A DNA stretch of 64,000 nt from JAXGMV01 sp040772085 (GTDB lineage: Bacteria; Chloroflexota; Anaerolineae; Anaerolineales; Anaerolineaceae), in assembly GCA_040772085.1 (NCBI GenBank), contig JAXGYU010000001.1, positions 868,001 through 932,000 on the forward strand, read 5' to 3'. A program made the translations under genes and the position numbers. Shown piece by piece: positions 35,101 through 42,216 of the stretch (positions are counted from its first letter, which is position 1; every line of letters starts with the position of its first letter). The notes beneath the pieces are model-generated. The model was not told where the DNA came from. It made no database searches and saw only the letters and a program-made list of their open reading frames with translations.

Positions 35101-37247
35101 ATCCGCCAGGCTTCATCATTGCCAGCAGTAGAAGTCCGACCGAGCAAATAGCGCAGCAGGTCACCAGCATGCCGCTCGTCCCCCTTCACCAAATTCAGCT
35201 CTGCAATCGCAAGCAGCAATAAGTCATTCTCTTTATCTGCCTGATACGCGTGTTCAATCACCGCGAGCGTATCGGTCACTTGCAGCGGCTCTTGTTCGTT
35301 AAGGCTGTTGAAGTTGGCGATGTAATTCTTGCAGATCAATCTTGCCTTGTCGAGCTGGTCGCTGAGGTTGAGTTCTTGCGCGGCAATGGTGTTGAACAAT
35401 TCAAGCGCCTGGTTGAATTCTGCCACGGCTTCCAGTTGAGCAATATAAGTCAGTTTTACTTCGGAATTTTCCGGCCAATTCACGTATGCGTTGCCGGCAT
35501 ATTCGCGAGCAGCATCCCTTTTGCCGGTTCGGTTCAGGAGGTGAATGGCTTCGATAGCCTGCTCGGCAGACTCCGGTTCTGTTTGCATGAGCTGCTGCAA
35601 AGTACTGCTGGCGGCAATGACATTGCCGCGCTTGAGATATTGCGCGCCGAGGCGGGTCAGTAAGGCGGCTGAAGATGGGACTGCCTGGACTGCCTTGCGC
35701 GCCAAATCATGGGCGTCATCCGTGTGCCCCCGGGATTCATGCGCGTCGATTAACGCCTGCCAGATGGCCGGCTCGGATGGGCTGATTACCGTCGCTTCAG
35801 TGAGGGTCTTGATGCCATTCTCGTACTCACCCACCTTGAGCTGTTGTTTCGCCAGGGACAAGCGGAAGAGACCGTTCTGTGGCGCCAACTCGACCGACTG
35901 CTGGAAATGCTGCCTGGCCTCATTTGATTTGCCGGTTGCTTCAAGATGTGTCCCCTGCAAGTGCCAATCTTCGGCAAGTGCTTCTGGAAGCCTGATAAGG
36001 CGTTGTCCAAATGCAATCGCCTGCGCGTGATCATCCTCAGCGACCAACGCCGAGACCAACTCGCGCAAGTTGGCTGCATTCTGAGGCGATTGGATGAATG
36101 TCAGGTACGCCAAATCCCGAACAAGCGCGGTGTTCTTCTGCTTGTGAGCGGCACTCATCACCTTTTTGTAAAGCATTGGTTTCCGAACGACTGCGGCATG
36201 CAGCGTTGGGGTCAGGCTTAACTCCTGTTTTTCATCTCTGAGAGCACGATCCAGCACTTTTGCCGCAAGGTCAGGCTTGACCTGGAATGGTTCGCCATCA
36301 ACATCCTTTGCTTGCTCGATAACATCTCCACCAGAGGCTTCCGCGACCGGGATAGCCAGCTTCTCTATATATCTAACGGCCGTCAGTCTGGCATTCTCAT
36401 ACAATGACAAAGCCAAAGCCTTCTCATCTGCCAACTGCGCCAGATCTCCCAAAAGTCGGGTTCTCTCGACGCCAGCAATGGCGTCGAGGTTCACAGAAGG
36501 CGTCTCGCTGTAACTGGTCTTTAAGAGCAAAGCCGCGGCTGGAGCGATCTCCTCCTGCCGGTAGGTTTGATACAACCGCTTCAACAGCTCAACCTGCTGA
36601 GCCAGTGGGAGGTAACCCAAAGCCTCTTTCAGCGAGTCGCCAAAGATATCGCCCAACATTGGATTCACCAGGTGAATCTGCTCATGCAGCTCAATTAATT
36701 CGGCAGGCTGCAGGATGGTTGTGACTTCAGCGAGGAATTTGCCGCGATCCGGCAGAATGCCATAAGCCGCAACTATCAGTCGCATCCTGTCGGGAAGCAG
36801 TTCTTTTTGTTCGCTGTACTGCTGCAGGAACGTTTTCAGGTAGCCCGGCTGTGCATGAAGCGTGTAAATAAAACCAGCCAGGACAGCCGTCAGCTCGGCG
36901 AGTGACTCATGCTGACGATTGCCTGATTCGAAACTCTGATATGCCTCCAGCGCGGTCTTCCGCGGCAGAATTCCGATCATCAAAGGCTTCGACGGTTCGC
37001 GCAGCCAATTCTCCGCTTCCTGACGGCTCATGCCAGTTTTGGCAAAGCAAATGAAACCAGCGTTCCAGGCCGTGGGATCATTACCTAGCTTCTCAAAAAG
37101 GGATGCCTGGAATTTTTCATCACCTATAGCCTCCCAAATCAGAGGCTCGTGCCTGAACGCGGTTATGACTTTTAAAACATTCTCGGGGCCTAACAGCTCC
37201 CCGAGTTTTTCATAGAGTGTGAGCAACCCCATCATCGCTCCATGCAT
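32145..37247 (-). CDS. Giant TPR-repeat protein (about 1700 residues)
   Basis: Nearly the whole length is helical tetratricopeptide-type repeats. They are clearest from about residue 430 on (for example LAKQQLKVGEYENGIKTLTE) and in the last 400 residues (LLDRLLLHNNQVPEYWLDLV, LGEINQQRGAIDVAIGVYRM, LANVMRENRDLHGAEAMLRK). No enzyme motif, signal peptide or membrane segment was found. The N-terminal 150 residues (LLTLYEKLGELLGPENVLKV) are also helical. ATG codons at 37247, 37235 and 37232 compete; GGAG 5 bp before 37232 favours that one. It lies between a small membrane protein and the TPR/peptidase. A scaffold or substrate-recognition partner of the peptidase is the simplest guess, not shown by sequence. 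Confidence 0.85.
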   Translation of the reverse strand: MHGAMMGLLTLYEKLGELLGPENVLKVITAFRHEPLIWEAIGDEKFQASLFEKLGNDPTAWNAGFICFAKTGMSRQEAENWLREPSKPLMIGILPRKTALEAYQSFESGNRQHESLAELTAVLAGFIYTLHAQPGYLKTFLQQYSEQKELLPDRMRLIVAAYGILPDRGKFLAEVTTILQPAELIELHEQIHLVNPMLGDIFGDSLKEALGYLPLAQQVELLKRLYQTYRQEEIAPAAALLLKTSYSETPSVNLDAIAGVERTRLLGDLAQLADEKALALSLYENARLTAVRYIEKLAIPVAEASGGDVIEQAKDVDGEPFQVKPDLAAKVLDRALRDEKQELSLTPTLHAAVVRKPMLYKKVMSAAHKQKNTALVRDLAYLTFIQSPQNAANLRELVSALVAEDDHAQAIAFGQRLIRLPEALAEDWHLQGTHLEATGKSNEARQHFQQSVELAPQNGLFRLSLAKQQLKVGEYENGIKTLTEATVISPSEPAIWQALIDAHESRGHTDDAHDLARKAVQAVPSSAALLTRLGAQYLKRGNVIAASSTLQQLMQTEPESAEQAIEAIHLLNRTGKRDAAREYAGNAYVNWPENSEVKLTYIAQLEAVAEFNQALELFNTIAAQELNLSDQLDKARLICKNYIANFNSLNEQEPLQVTDTLAVIEHAYQADKENDLLLLAIAELNLVKGDERHAGDLLRYLLGRTSTAGNDEAWRIHRGLALHALTNDEAEAAIVSAQTAENAAGSDLTAGMVLTYAFAAAGLDEDACRSARRVADSLPGISTQLWLAEQLSRCGNADQAKEVLQIAAKSYPADKRVSLKLAGIYSTLGERTNAVILLEKLLATVQAEPALINSIGQVFIQMEEWDRALACFDLVSGQGSQAAAESGFARASLLHRSGQSEQALDLARDLNTTYPESKIIQQLLIDLLLAQGCNREALDIYRQCDAAGGEPVKQKHAASLLGAEFARRLNEPAGVKLDLAFAAYQLADYPAAASLLGEETVKLPAYQAMRALVSHILGEVIETTREIDASINRISEERVTGDDYSLRTQLAWQLLRDYDSHQLLARRQQVHLIDGLLADPQIHDSLTASIADTDVRARVIEQVETLLASISKVSTASVSQLLQQTYMLQTVVLANCWLSDAYAFDQVIANLGSLANKLPDHPLVNLHILDIAVAIKTKINLTNQFGDQEILAEMPAWSRIDGLLEPCLNQITKFRDGDEVNRLRALMLGPTDELYNPLPDDTMRVRNLVVSRSLDHLDKAELSDIYRNHEVDTLSLTACAIFSLKSNAPEALRFSAKALERKPDDPFILYLASMAENKFGDRQNAFRYLTKALEYWPRHQQWRSQAIAMARDLGEVEDLVRLSELQLEENLENKQLARELIEHYNRAGQFEKAVKLLDRLLLHNNQVPEYWLDLVNIYESIGDLETALSVSNSAINQMPNSEEMLVNKGRVLLAKNDLRKAESEIEILIRMFPANKELLLLKAQLLNKLGRKNEAAQLLGKVSLAEKDPESMHLQKLKLTGELESASDARKMLNGYIQARGIPYDDSLYMMLAEVNLEAGQLDEAENAAQNALKLKPGLWRAYQILGEINQQRGAIDVAIGVYRMALEINPANAKCLHEIGRLYLSRRQYNQALQAFQQLIERFPDDVEGYVLLANVMRENRDLHGAEAMLRKASQLAPDDLKIRRQLGAIIALNLVHNS

Positions 37248-37256
37248 CTTGCTGAA

Positions 37257-37580
37257 TTAGTTGATGTTACTGATAAAGTAATAAGACACCAGGACGAAGA
37301 CAAAACCTAAAGCAACCAGCAGCATTCCAACCCCGCGGGTCGTCTTGACCAGCTCATCCAGCGAGTTGATCAGCATTGCGGTGTTCCCCACCAAGCCTGA
37401 GATATCTTCAGCAATGCCTTTATGCATCAGTTTTGCTGATTCACTGGTAATTTGCCTGACGTCGTCTCCCATCACTCGGAAAACCAGGATCAGCACGCCA
37501 GCAATCATTGCGATGATGCCAATGACAAAGATCGCAATCGTCATGATCAGCAAAATATCATTCATGGTTATGGGGTTCAT
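37257..37580 (-). CDS. Small membrane protein with two transmembrane segments
   Basis: Not recognised as a named family. The 107-residue protein has hydrophobic helices at about 8-35 (ILLIMTIAIFVIGIIAMIAG) and 82-104 (GMLLVALGFVFVLVSYYF). A ~45-residue amphipathic segment separates them (VRQITSESAKLMHKGIAEDISGLVGNTAMLINSLDELVK). AGGAGG lies 4 bp before the ATG. It is the first gene after the downstream sigma-54 element, 9-10 bp before the giant TPR gene, and could tether the TPR proteins at the membrane (inference). Confidence 0.75.
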   Translation of the reverse strand: MNPITMNDILLIMTIAIFVIGIIAMIAGVLILVFRVMGDDVRQITSESAKLMHKGIAEDISGLVGNTAMLINSLDELVKTTRGVGMLLVALGFVFVLVSYYFISNIN

Positions 37581-37612
37581 CTTTCCTCCTGATATGCAGT
37601 CAGAAAGATAGA

Positions 37613-37628
37613 TGCAAGTTGCGTGCCA
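37613..37628 (-). promoter_or_regulatory. Sigma-54 (-24/-12) promoter of the TPR/peptidase operon
   Basis: On the minus strand TGGCACG (37628-37622), N4, TTGCA (37617-37613), a complete match to the consensus TGGCACG-N4-TTGCW. It lies 2 bp past the stop codon of the activator gene. Transcription should start near 37603, 20-odd bases before the small membrane protein. Confidence 0.9.
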
Positions 37629-37630
37629 GA

Positions 37631-38803
37631 TTACTGATTTGGACGAATAATATCTGCCGGCAGATAGCGTTTCTGCAGCACAGCCTCGTCACAAAACAGC
37701 ATCGCGCGTTCGATGGCGTTGCTCAACTCGCGGATGTTCCCGGGAAAGTCGTAGGCTTCCAGCGCCTGCAGAGCAGCCGGATCAATATCCTGGATGTTCA
37801 ACCCAAGTTTCATGTTGCCCTGCTTGACGAAAAACGCCACCAGTTCGGGAATATCTTCCTTGCGCTCACGCAATGGCGGCAGATCGAGGTCAACCACCTT
37901 GAGCCGGTAGTACAGGTCCTGTCTGAAGGTGTTTTCAGCGACCATGGTCGGCAGATCACGATTTGAGGCGGCGACGATCTGAACATCTACTTTTATCAGG
38001 CTGGTACCGCCCACTCTGCGGAAGGCTTTCTCATCAATCGCTCGCAGTAATTTGGCCTGAATATCCAGCGGCATGGAGGCGATCTCATCCAGGAAGAGGA
38101 TGCCTGTATCGGCAACTTCCATCAGACCAATTTTCTTTTTCGCCGCGCTGGTGAAGGACCCCATCTCATGACCAAACAATTCCGATTCGAGCATGCTGGA
38201 TTGGATGGCCGCGCAGTTGATGGCGATAAATGGCTTATCCGCCCGGGGGCCGCTCTGATGAATGAATTTTGAGATGACTTCTTTGCCTGTGCCTGTCTCG
38301 CCTGTGATCAGTACGGGAGCTGAGAGTTTGGCTGCCCTTTGCGCGTGACTCAGCAACTCAACCACCCTGGGATTTTTACCGACGACGAATTGCACTTTCT
38401 GCTGCGTGGTGCGCAGATGCTCAAGCTCGCGACGCATCTTGATGGTTGAGCCAGCACGTTTGATCGACTGTTCAAGTCTTTCAAACTCGAATGGCTTGGT
38501 CAGAAAGTCATGCGCGCCATTTTTCATCGCCTCCACGGCCATCTCGATATCGCCATAGCCGGTGATCATGATCACCGGGATGCGGTTTGGCATGTTGGAC
38601 ATTTCATACAGCAGATTGGGGCCATAACCATCAGGCAGCCGCACGTCAAGCAGCACGACATCAGCAGCGCCTTGCATCACGAGCGCCTTACCATCGGTAA
38701 GTGTCGCGGCGCCTAAAACTTCGTAACCGATACTTTTCAAAAATTCGCCCGTATTGATACGGGCAGGTTCTTCATCGTCAATAATTAGTACGGTCAAACC
38801 CAT
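37631..38803 (-). CDS. NtrC-family sigma-54 activator lacking a DNA-binding domain
   Basis: A 390-residue response regulator. The receiver domain (1-120) has the phospho-acceptor Asp53 in LLDVRLPDG. The AAA+ domain has Walker A GETGTGKE (168-175), Walker B ILFLDE and an arginine-finger segment FRQDLYYRLKV. The sigma-54-contacting GAFTGA loop reads GSFTSA (215-220), a double change with the key Thr kept. The protein stops about 25 residues after the NIRELSNAIERA motif, so the Fis-type helix-turn-helix is missing. Activators of this type (for example Helicobacter FlgR) work without enhancer DNA. The start follows the kinase stop by one base. Confidence 0.9.
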   Translation of the reverse strand: MGLTVLIIDDEEPARINTGEFLKSIGYEVLGAATLTDGKALVMQGAADVVLLDVRLPDGYGPNLLYEMSNMPNRIPVIMITGYGDIEMAVEAMKNGAHDFLTKPFEFERLEQSIKRAGSTIKMRRELEHLRTTQQKVQFVVGKNPRVVELLSHAQRAAKLSAPVLITGETGTGKEVISKFIHQSGPRADKPFIAINCAAIQSSMLESELFGHEMGSFTSAAKKKIGLMEVADTGILFLDEIASMPLDIQAKLLRAIDEKAFRRVGGTSLIKVDVQIVAASNRDLPTMVAENTFRQDLYYRLKVVDLDLPPLRERKEDIPELVAFFVKQGNMKLGLNIQDIDPAALQALEAYDFPGNIRELSNAIERAMLFCDEAVLQKRYLPADIIRPNQ

Positions 38804-38804
38804 G

Positions 38805-40694
38805 TCAATCGTCTCCGCTTCTTACCGGCAGGAAAACAGAAAAGATCGTCCCGCCGGGGAATGTTCTGAATTTCATTGTACCCTTGTGTGACGTCACGAT
38901 TCTGTAGGTGATTGCCAGACCAAGGCCAGTACCTTCGGATGTGGTCGTCACAAATGGTTTAAATATCTCGTCCTGAATGCCTTCAGGGATACCAGGGCCC
39001 GTATCTGAGACCGAGACCTGGACGTGCGACTGACCGGCAATTTCGTTGGACAAATCTATTTTAACCGATAACAAGCCGCCCGTTTCCTTCATGGCCTCCA
39101 CCGCGTTGCTGACCAGGTTGATGAAGACGCGTTCAAGCGCCCGATTATCACCCTTGATCATCGGAAGACCGGGAGCTGCCTGAAAATATGGCTCGACATT
39201 GACCTTCATCATCCGCGGGTGCCAGCGATCCAGGATCCGCTGCAGCATGAATGGCAGGTCGATATCCTGTTTGGATGTCTCGATTGGCCTCGCGAACGCC
39301 AGCACCGACTCCATCAGGTGGTTGATGCGCTGGCAGTCATTCTGCATGCGGTTGATATTCTCGAGGTTTGGATCCTCTTTGCCCAGCTTGAGCTCCAGCA
39401 GTTGCAAGCCGGTGGAAATGTTGTTGACAGGATTGCGGACCTCATGCGCGAAAACCGCGGAGAGCTCTCCGATGACCGCGCGCTGCTCGAGGTGTTGCGC
39501 CCGCACCTGGCTTTGCTGCACCTCGCTGATATCATCAATAATGATCGCGATGGACGAAGACTTCTCGTTTCGCATGATGGGCAGCACCTGAACCTTGGCG
39601 GGTAATGTCTGGCCATCGCGTCGATGGATTGAGACGTTGCCAATATCATGGATGCTGATCCCTTCACTCGCGCTGCGCAGGGCTGCAGTCAGTCCTTCCG
39701 CGCCAACCAGCACACTTTCGACCGGCTGACCAGCCACCTCCGCCAGACTGTAGCCCAGCATCAGTTCCGCGGCATTATTCATTTCATGCACGGCAAAATC
39801 AGCGCCGACCAGCATCAGTCCTTGCTTGATGTGTTCGTATTGAAAATCCCTGATAAGTTTTGCATCAGCAAGCGCAGCCAGGTATCCTCTGTCTAGACGC
39901 GTATTGTTGTCAGTTTGCTTCAGAATGAAGAGCGTTTTTGCCAGCATTGCCAGCCAAGTCAAAGCGGATTCATCGACACCAAAGTGACTGGAAGCCGCGA
40001 CGATCAGTCCGCCAAATTCACCCGCATCCGAAATCGAAGCGACAAGCAGGCTGCCCAGGTCCGCTGACTGAGCTGTTTGTTCCAATAGGCTGACAGGAGG
40101 CTGGGGATAGGTCCAGGCTTTTGCTGCTTCATGATGACAACTATCGGTTAATGGCAACTCGATCGGGAACAGAGGTTCTGATTCATCAGCTACAGCCTTG
40201 ACCAGCATCGCGTCGCTCAGTCCAGGCAAATAGATACAGACAAAATCGGCGTTCAGCGCAGTCCGGGCTTCCCGCACCGCAAGCTTGCACCCGCTGGCAA
40301 AATCGGGAACTGCCAGGAGGTCGAAAATTATTTGGTGATCGTTTATAGCCGAATGCGTTGTAGGTGGTTGATCGGGTATGAATTTATAGACCTTAATGCC
40401 TGCGGTCATTAACAACTGTGTGTGGATTTTTCCCCGTCGCTGCTCGCCTGTTTTAGTGACCAGTGCGACCTGTTCCTTCGTTTCAGTCCCAGCAAGGAGT
40501 GCCGCTGGCTTCAGCGTATCCAGATCACTCAGATCAAAACCCGTTACTCGGCTGAAGGCATTATTGATGGCCAGAATTGTTTCCGCGGATTCGTCCACCA
40601 GCCATGCCGGCATGGCATCCATATTGATAATCAGGGACAAATCTACCAATTTGTCCCTGAATTCAGATTGACCTTCCTGCGTGTTTTGGTTCAC
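38805..40694 (-). CDS. Soluble NtrB-like sensor histidine kinase (PAS-GAF-PAS)
   Basis: A 629-residue kinase with no membrane segment. In order: PAS-like (about 15-90), GAF-like (about 120-260), PAS (about 285-385), HisKA with His417 in FAHEVRNPVNN, and HATPase with N-box INLVSNAVEAM, G1 DTGPGIPEG and G2 GTGLGLA. The Glu-Val-Arg-Asn-Pro H-box is that of NtrB/AtoS kinases. It should phosphorylate Asp53 of the next gene's product in response to a cytoplasmic signal. The start is GTG at 40694, one base past the rpoN stop. Confidence 0.9.
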   Translation of the reverse strand: MNQNTQEGQSEFRDKLVDLSLIINMDAMPAWLVDESAETILAINNAFSRVTGFDLSDLDTLKPAALLAGTETKEQVALVTKTGEQRRGKIHTQLLMTAGIKVYKFIPDQPPTTHSAINDHQIIFDLLAVPDFASGCKLAVREARTALNADFVCIYLPGLSDAMLVKAVADESEPLFPIELPLTDSCHHEAAKAWTYPQPPVSLLEQTAQSADLGSLLVASISDAGEFGGLIVAASSHFGVDESALTWLAMLAKTLFILKQTDNNTRLDRGYLAALADAKLIRDFQYEHIKQGLMLVGADFAVHEMNNAAELMLGYSLAEVAGQPVESVLVGAEGLTAALRSASEGISIHDIGNVSIHRRDGQTLPAKVQVLPIMRNEKSSSIAIIIDDISEVQQSQVRAQHLEQRAVIGELSAVFAHEVRNPVNNISTGLQLLELKLGKEDPNLENINRMQNDCQRINHLMESVLAFARPIETSKQDIDLPFMLQRILDRWHPRMMKVNVEPYFQAAPGLPMIKGDNRALERVFINLVSNAVEAMKETGGLLSVKIDLSNEIAGQSHVQVSVSDTGPGIPEGIQDEIFKPFVTTTSEGTGLGLAITYRIVTSHKGTMKFRTFPGGTIFSVFLPVRSGDD

Positions 40695-40695
40695 G

Positions 40696-42126
40696 TTATT
40701 GGATACTTCGGCTGACTGTCACTGGTTTTCGTAAATGCGCCGGCAGGATTCCTTCCATCGAGCGGTACTTCGCGACCGTGCGTCGTGCCACATCATAGCC
40801 CTGCCTTGAGAGCAATTTTACCAGTTCGGCATCGCTGAGCGGTTTCTTCTCTTTGGAGATGATCTCTTTTAACACAGTGCGCGTCTGCAGGCTGCGATCA
40901 AAAAAGGCTGCCATCGGGATGATTTTGCGGTTAGGCAGTTGTACGGATTTGTTTGAAACAGCGCGGGAGATGGTGGATTCGTGAACGCCAAGCTCCTTAG
41001 AAATCTGGACCCTGGTGATGGGCGCCAGAAACTTTTCGCCATGGATGATGAATTCATTCTGCAGTGAAACAATGCGCTGCATCAGGCGCTTCATGGTGTG
41101 GTTGCGCTGCTGAATGCACTTCACAAACAGAGCCGCGCGTTCCAGGTCATTCTTCCACTCGCTCTTCATATCCTCGTCAGCTTCTTTGACTGCCTGTTTG
41201 AACAGCGGGTTCACTCGCAGCGTCCCATTGAGCGGCATGATGATCTCAACGGATAATGGCTTGCTGGGGTCTTCATTGACATGGTTGATGATGATGTCAG
41301 GCTGGTGATAAACGGACGTGCCGCTGGCGGCTGGCTGACGCTGGTCGCCCCAATGGGAGCGCGCCGGGAATGGATAGAGGTTTTCGCTGATAAATCGCAC
41401 CGCGTCTTCGACCTCTGCCTGTGTCACGCCCAGCTTTTTTGCCAGATCACCGTACAAACGGCGGCTGAGCAGGTCAATACCATCCGTGATAATCGCGTGC
41501 GCGAATTCAGGAACGGTGAAACCTTCAGAGAGTATTTCCAGTTGAACGGTCAGGGCTTCCTGCGCGCTTAGCGATCCGACCCCGAGCGGTTCCACATGCT
41601 GAACCACCCGTCTGATGCGTTCCACCTTCTCCAGCGGAATGTGAAAGTATGAAGCAATTTCCTCAGGCTCGATCGTCAGTAAACCATCTTCATCCAGTGA
41701 TGCCAGCATGTAAATCAGGATTTGCTGTTCGTCTTCTTCAATTTCAGAAACAGCCTGGTGATAGACAAAGGCTGGCAGCTCCTCAGTACTGGCTGAATAG
41801 TTTTCTTCTATCGCTGTCTGTTTGTCACTGTCACCCGGCTCATAGGAGTTCGTGTAAAAATCATCGCGAGGTGAGATAAACACCACCGGTTCATCCTGGC
41901 CTGCAGTACTCACCTGGCTGCAGATGGGACATGGGCCCTGTTCCGGCATAAGACGTTTGCAGGTTGGACACCGGCGCTCATCCTTGATCTCAAGCGCAGG
42001 ATTTGCGGCGATCTCCGACTCGATCTGTTGGCGCAATTCTGCGTTCGTGAGCGCCAAAAGCGCCATCGTCTGCGCCAGATGAGCGGTGGTCAGCGGCCTT
42101 AATTCCTGTAAATGTGATTGAAACAT
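40696..42126 (-). CDS. rpoN: RNA polymerase sigma-54 factor with a zinc-ribbon insertion
   Basis: A 476-residue sigma-54. Region I (about 1-45) is Gln/Leu-rich (LAQTMALLALTNAELRQQIE), the core-binding region spans about 110-300, the HTH is near 370 and the RpoN box ARRTVAKYR is near 450, all canonical. Directly after region I there is a CPTCKRLMPEQGPCPIC insertion (Cys53, 56, 66, 69) that should bind zinc; E. coli RpoN lacks it. It is first in the operon rpoN-kinase-activator and has its own sigma-54 element upstream, so positive self-control is likely. One copy is seen; it may also serve genes elsewhere. Confidence 0.93.
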   Translation of the reverse strand: MFQSHLQELRPLTTAHLAQTMALLALTNAELRQQIESEIAANPALEIKDERRCPTCKRLMPEQGPCPICSQVSTAGQDEPVVFISPRDDFYTNSYEPGDSDKQTAIEENYSASTEELPAFVYHQAVSEIEEDEQQILIYMLASLDEDGLLTIEPEEIASYFHIPLEKVERIRRVVQHVEPLGVGSLSAQEALTVQLEILSEGFTVPEFAHAIITDGIDLLSRRLYGDLAKKLGVTQAEVEDAVRFISENLYPFPARSHWGDQRQPAASGTSVYHQPDIIINHVNEDPSKPLSVEIIMPLNGTLRVNPLFKQAVKEADEDMKSEWKNDLERAALFVKCIQQRNHTMKRLMQRIVSLQNEFIIHGEKFLAPITRVQISKELGVHESTISRAVSNKSVQLPNRKIIPMAAFFDRSLQTRTVLKEIISKEKKPLSDAELVKLLSRQGYDVARRTVAKYRSMEGILPAHLRKPVTVSRSIQ

Positions 42127-42166
42127 ATCCCTGTCCTTTACGCCAATAGCATTTTACACCATATGT

Positions 42167-42182
42167 TGCAAGTATTGTGCCA
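42167..42182 (-). promoter_or_regulatory. Sigma-54 (-24/-12) promoter of rpoN operon
   Basis: On the minus strand TGGCACA (42182-42176), N4, TTGCA (42171-42167), one mismatch to TGGCACG-N4-TTGCW with exact GG-GC spacing. The start point would fall near 42156, about 30 bp before the rpoN ATG. Confidence 0.85.
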
Positions 42183-42203
42183 AGCGTGATTTCTGCTTTT
42201 TGA

Positions 42204-42209
42204 TACAAT
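42204..42209 (+). promoter_or_regulatory. -10 box of trmFO (leaderless)
   Basis: TACAAT ends 7 bp before the trmFO ATG and no Shine-Dalgarno is present, so transcription should start at or next to the ATG. It is back to back with the rpoN sigma-54 element. Confidence 0.55.
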
Positions 42210-42216
42210 TTTTATT

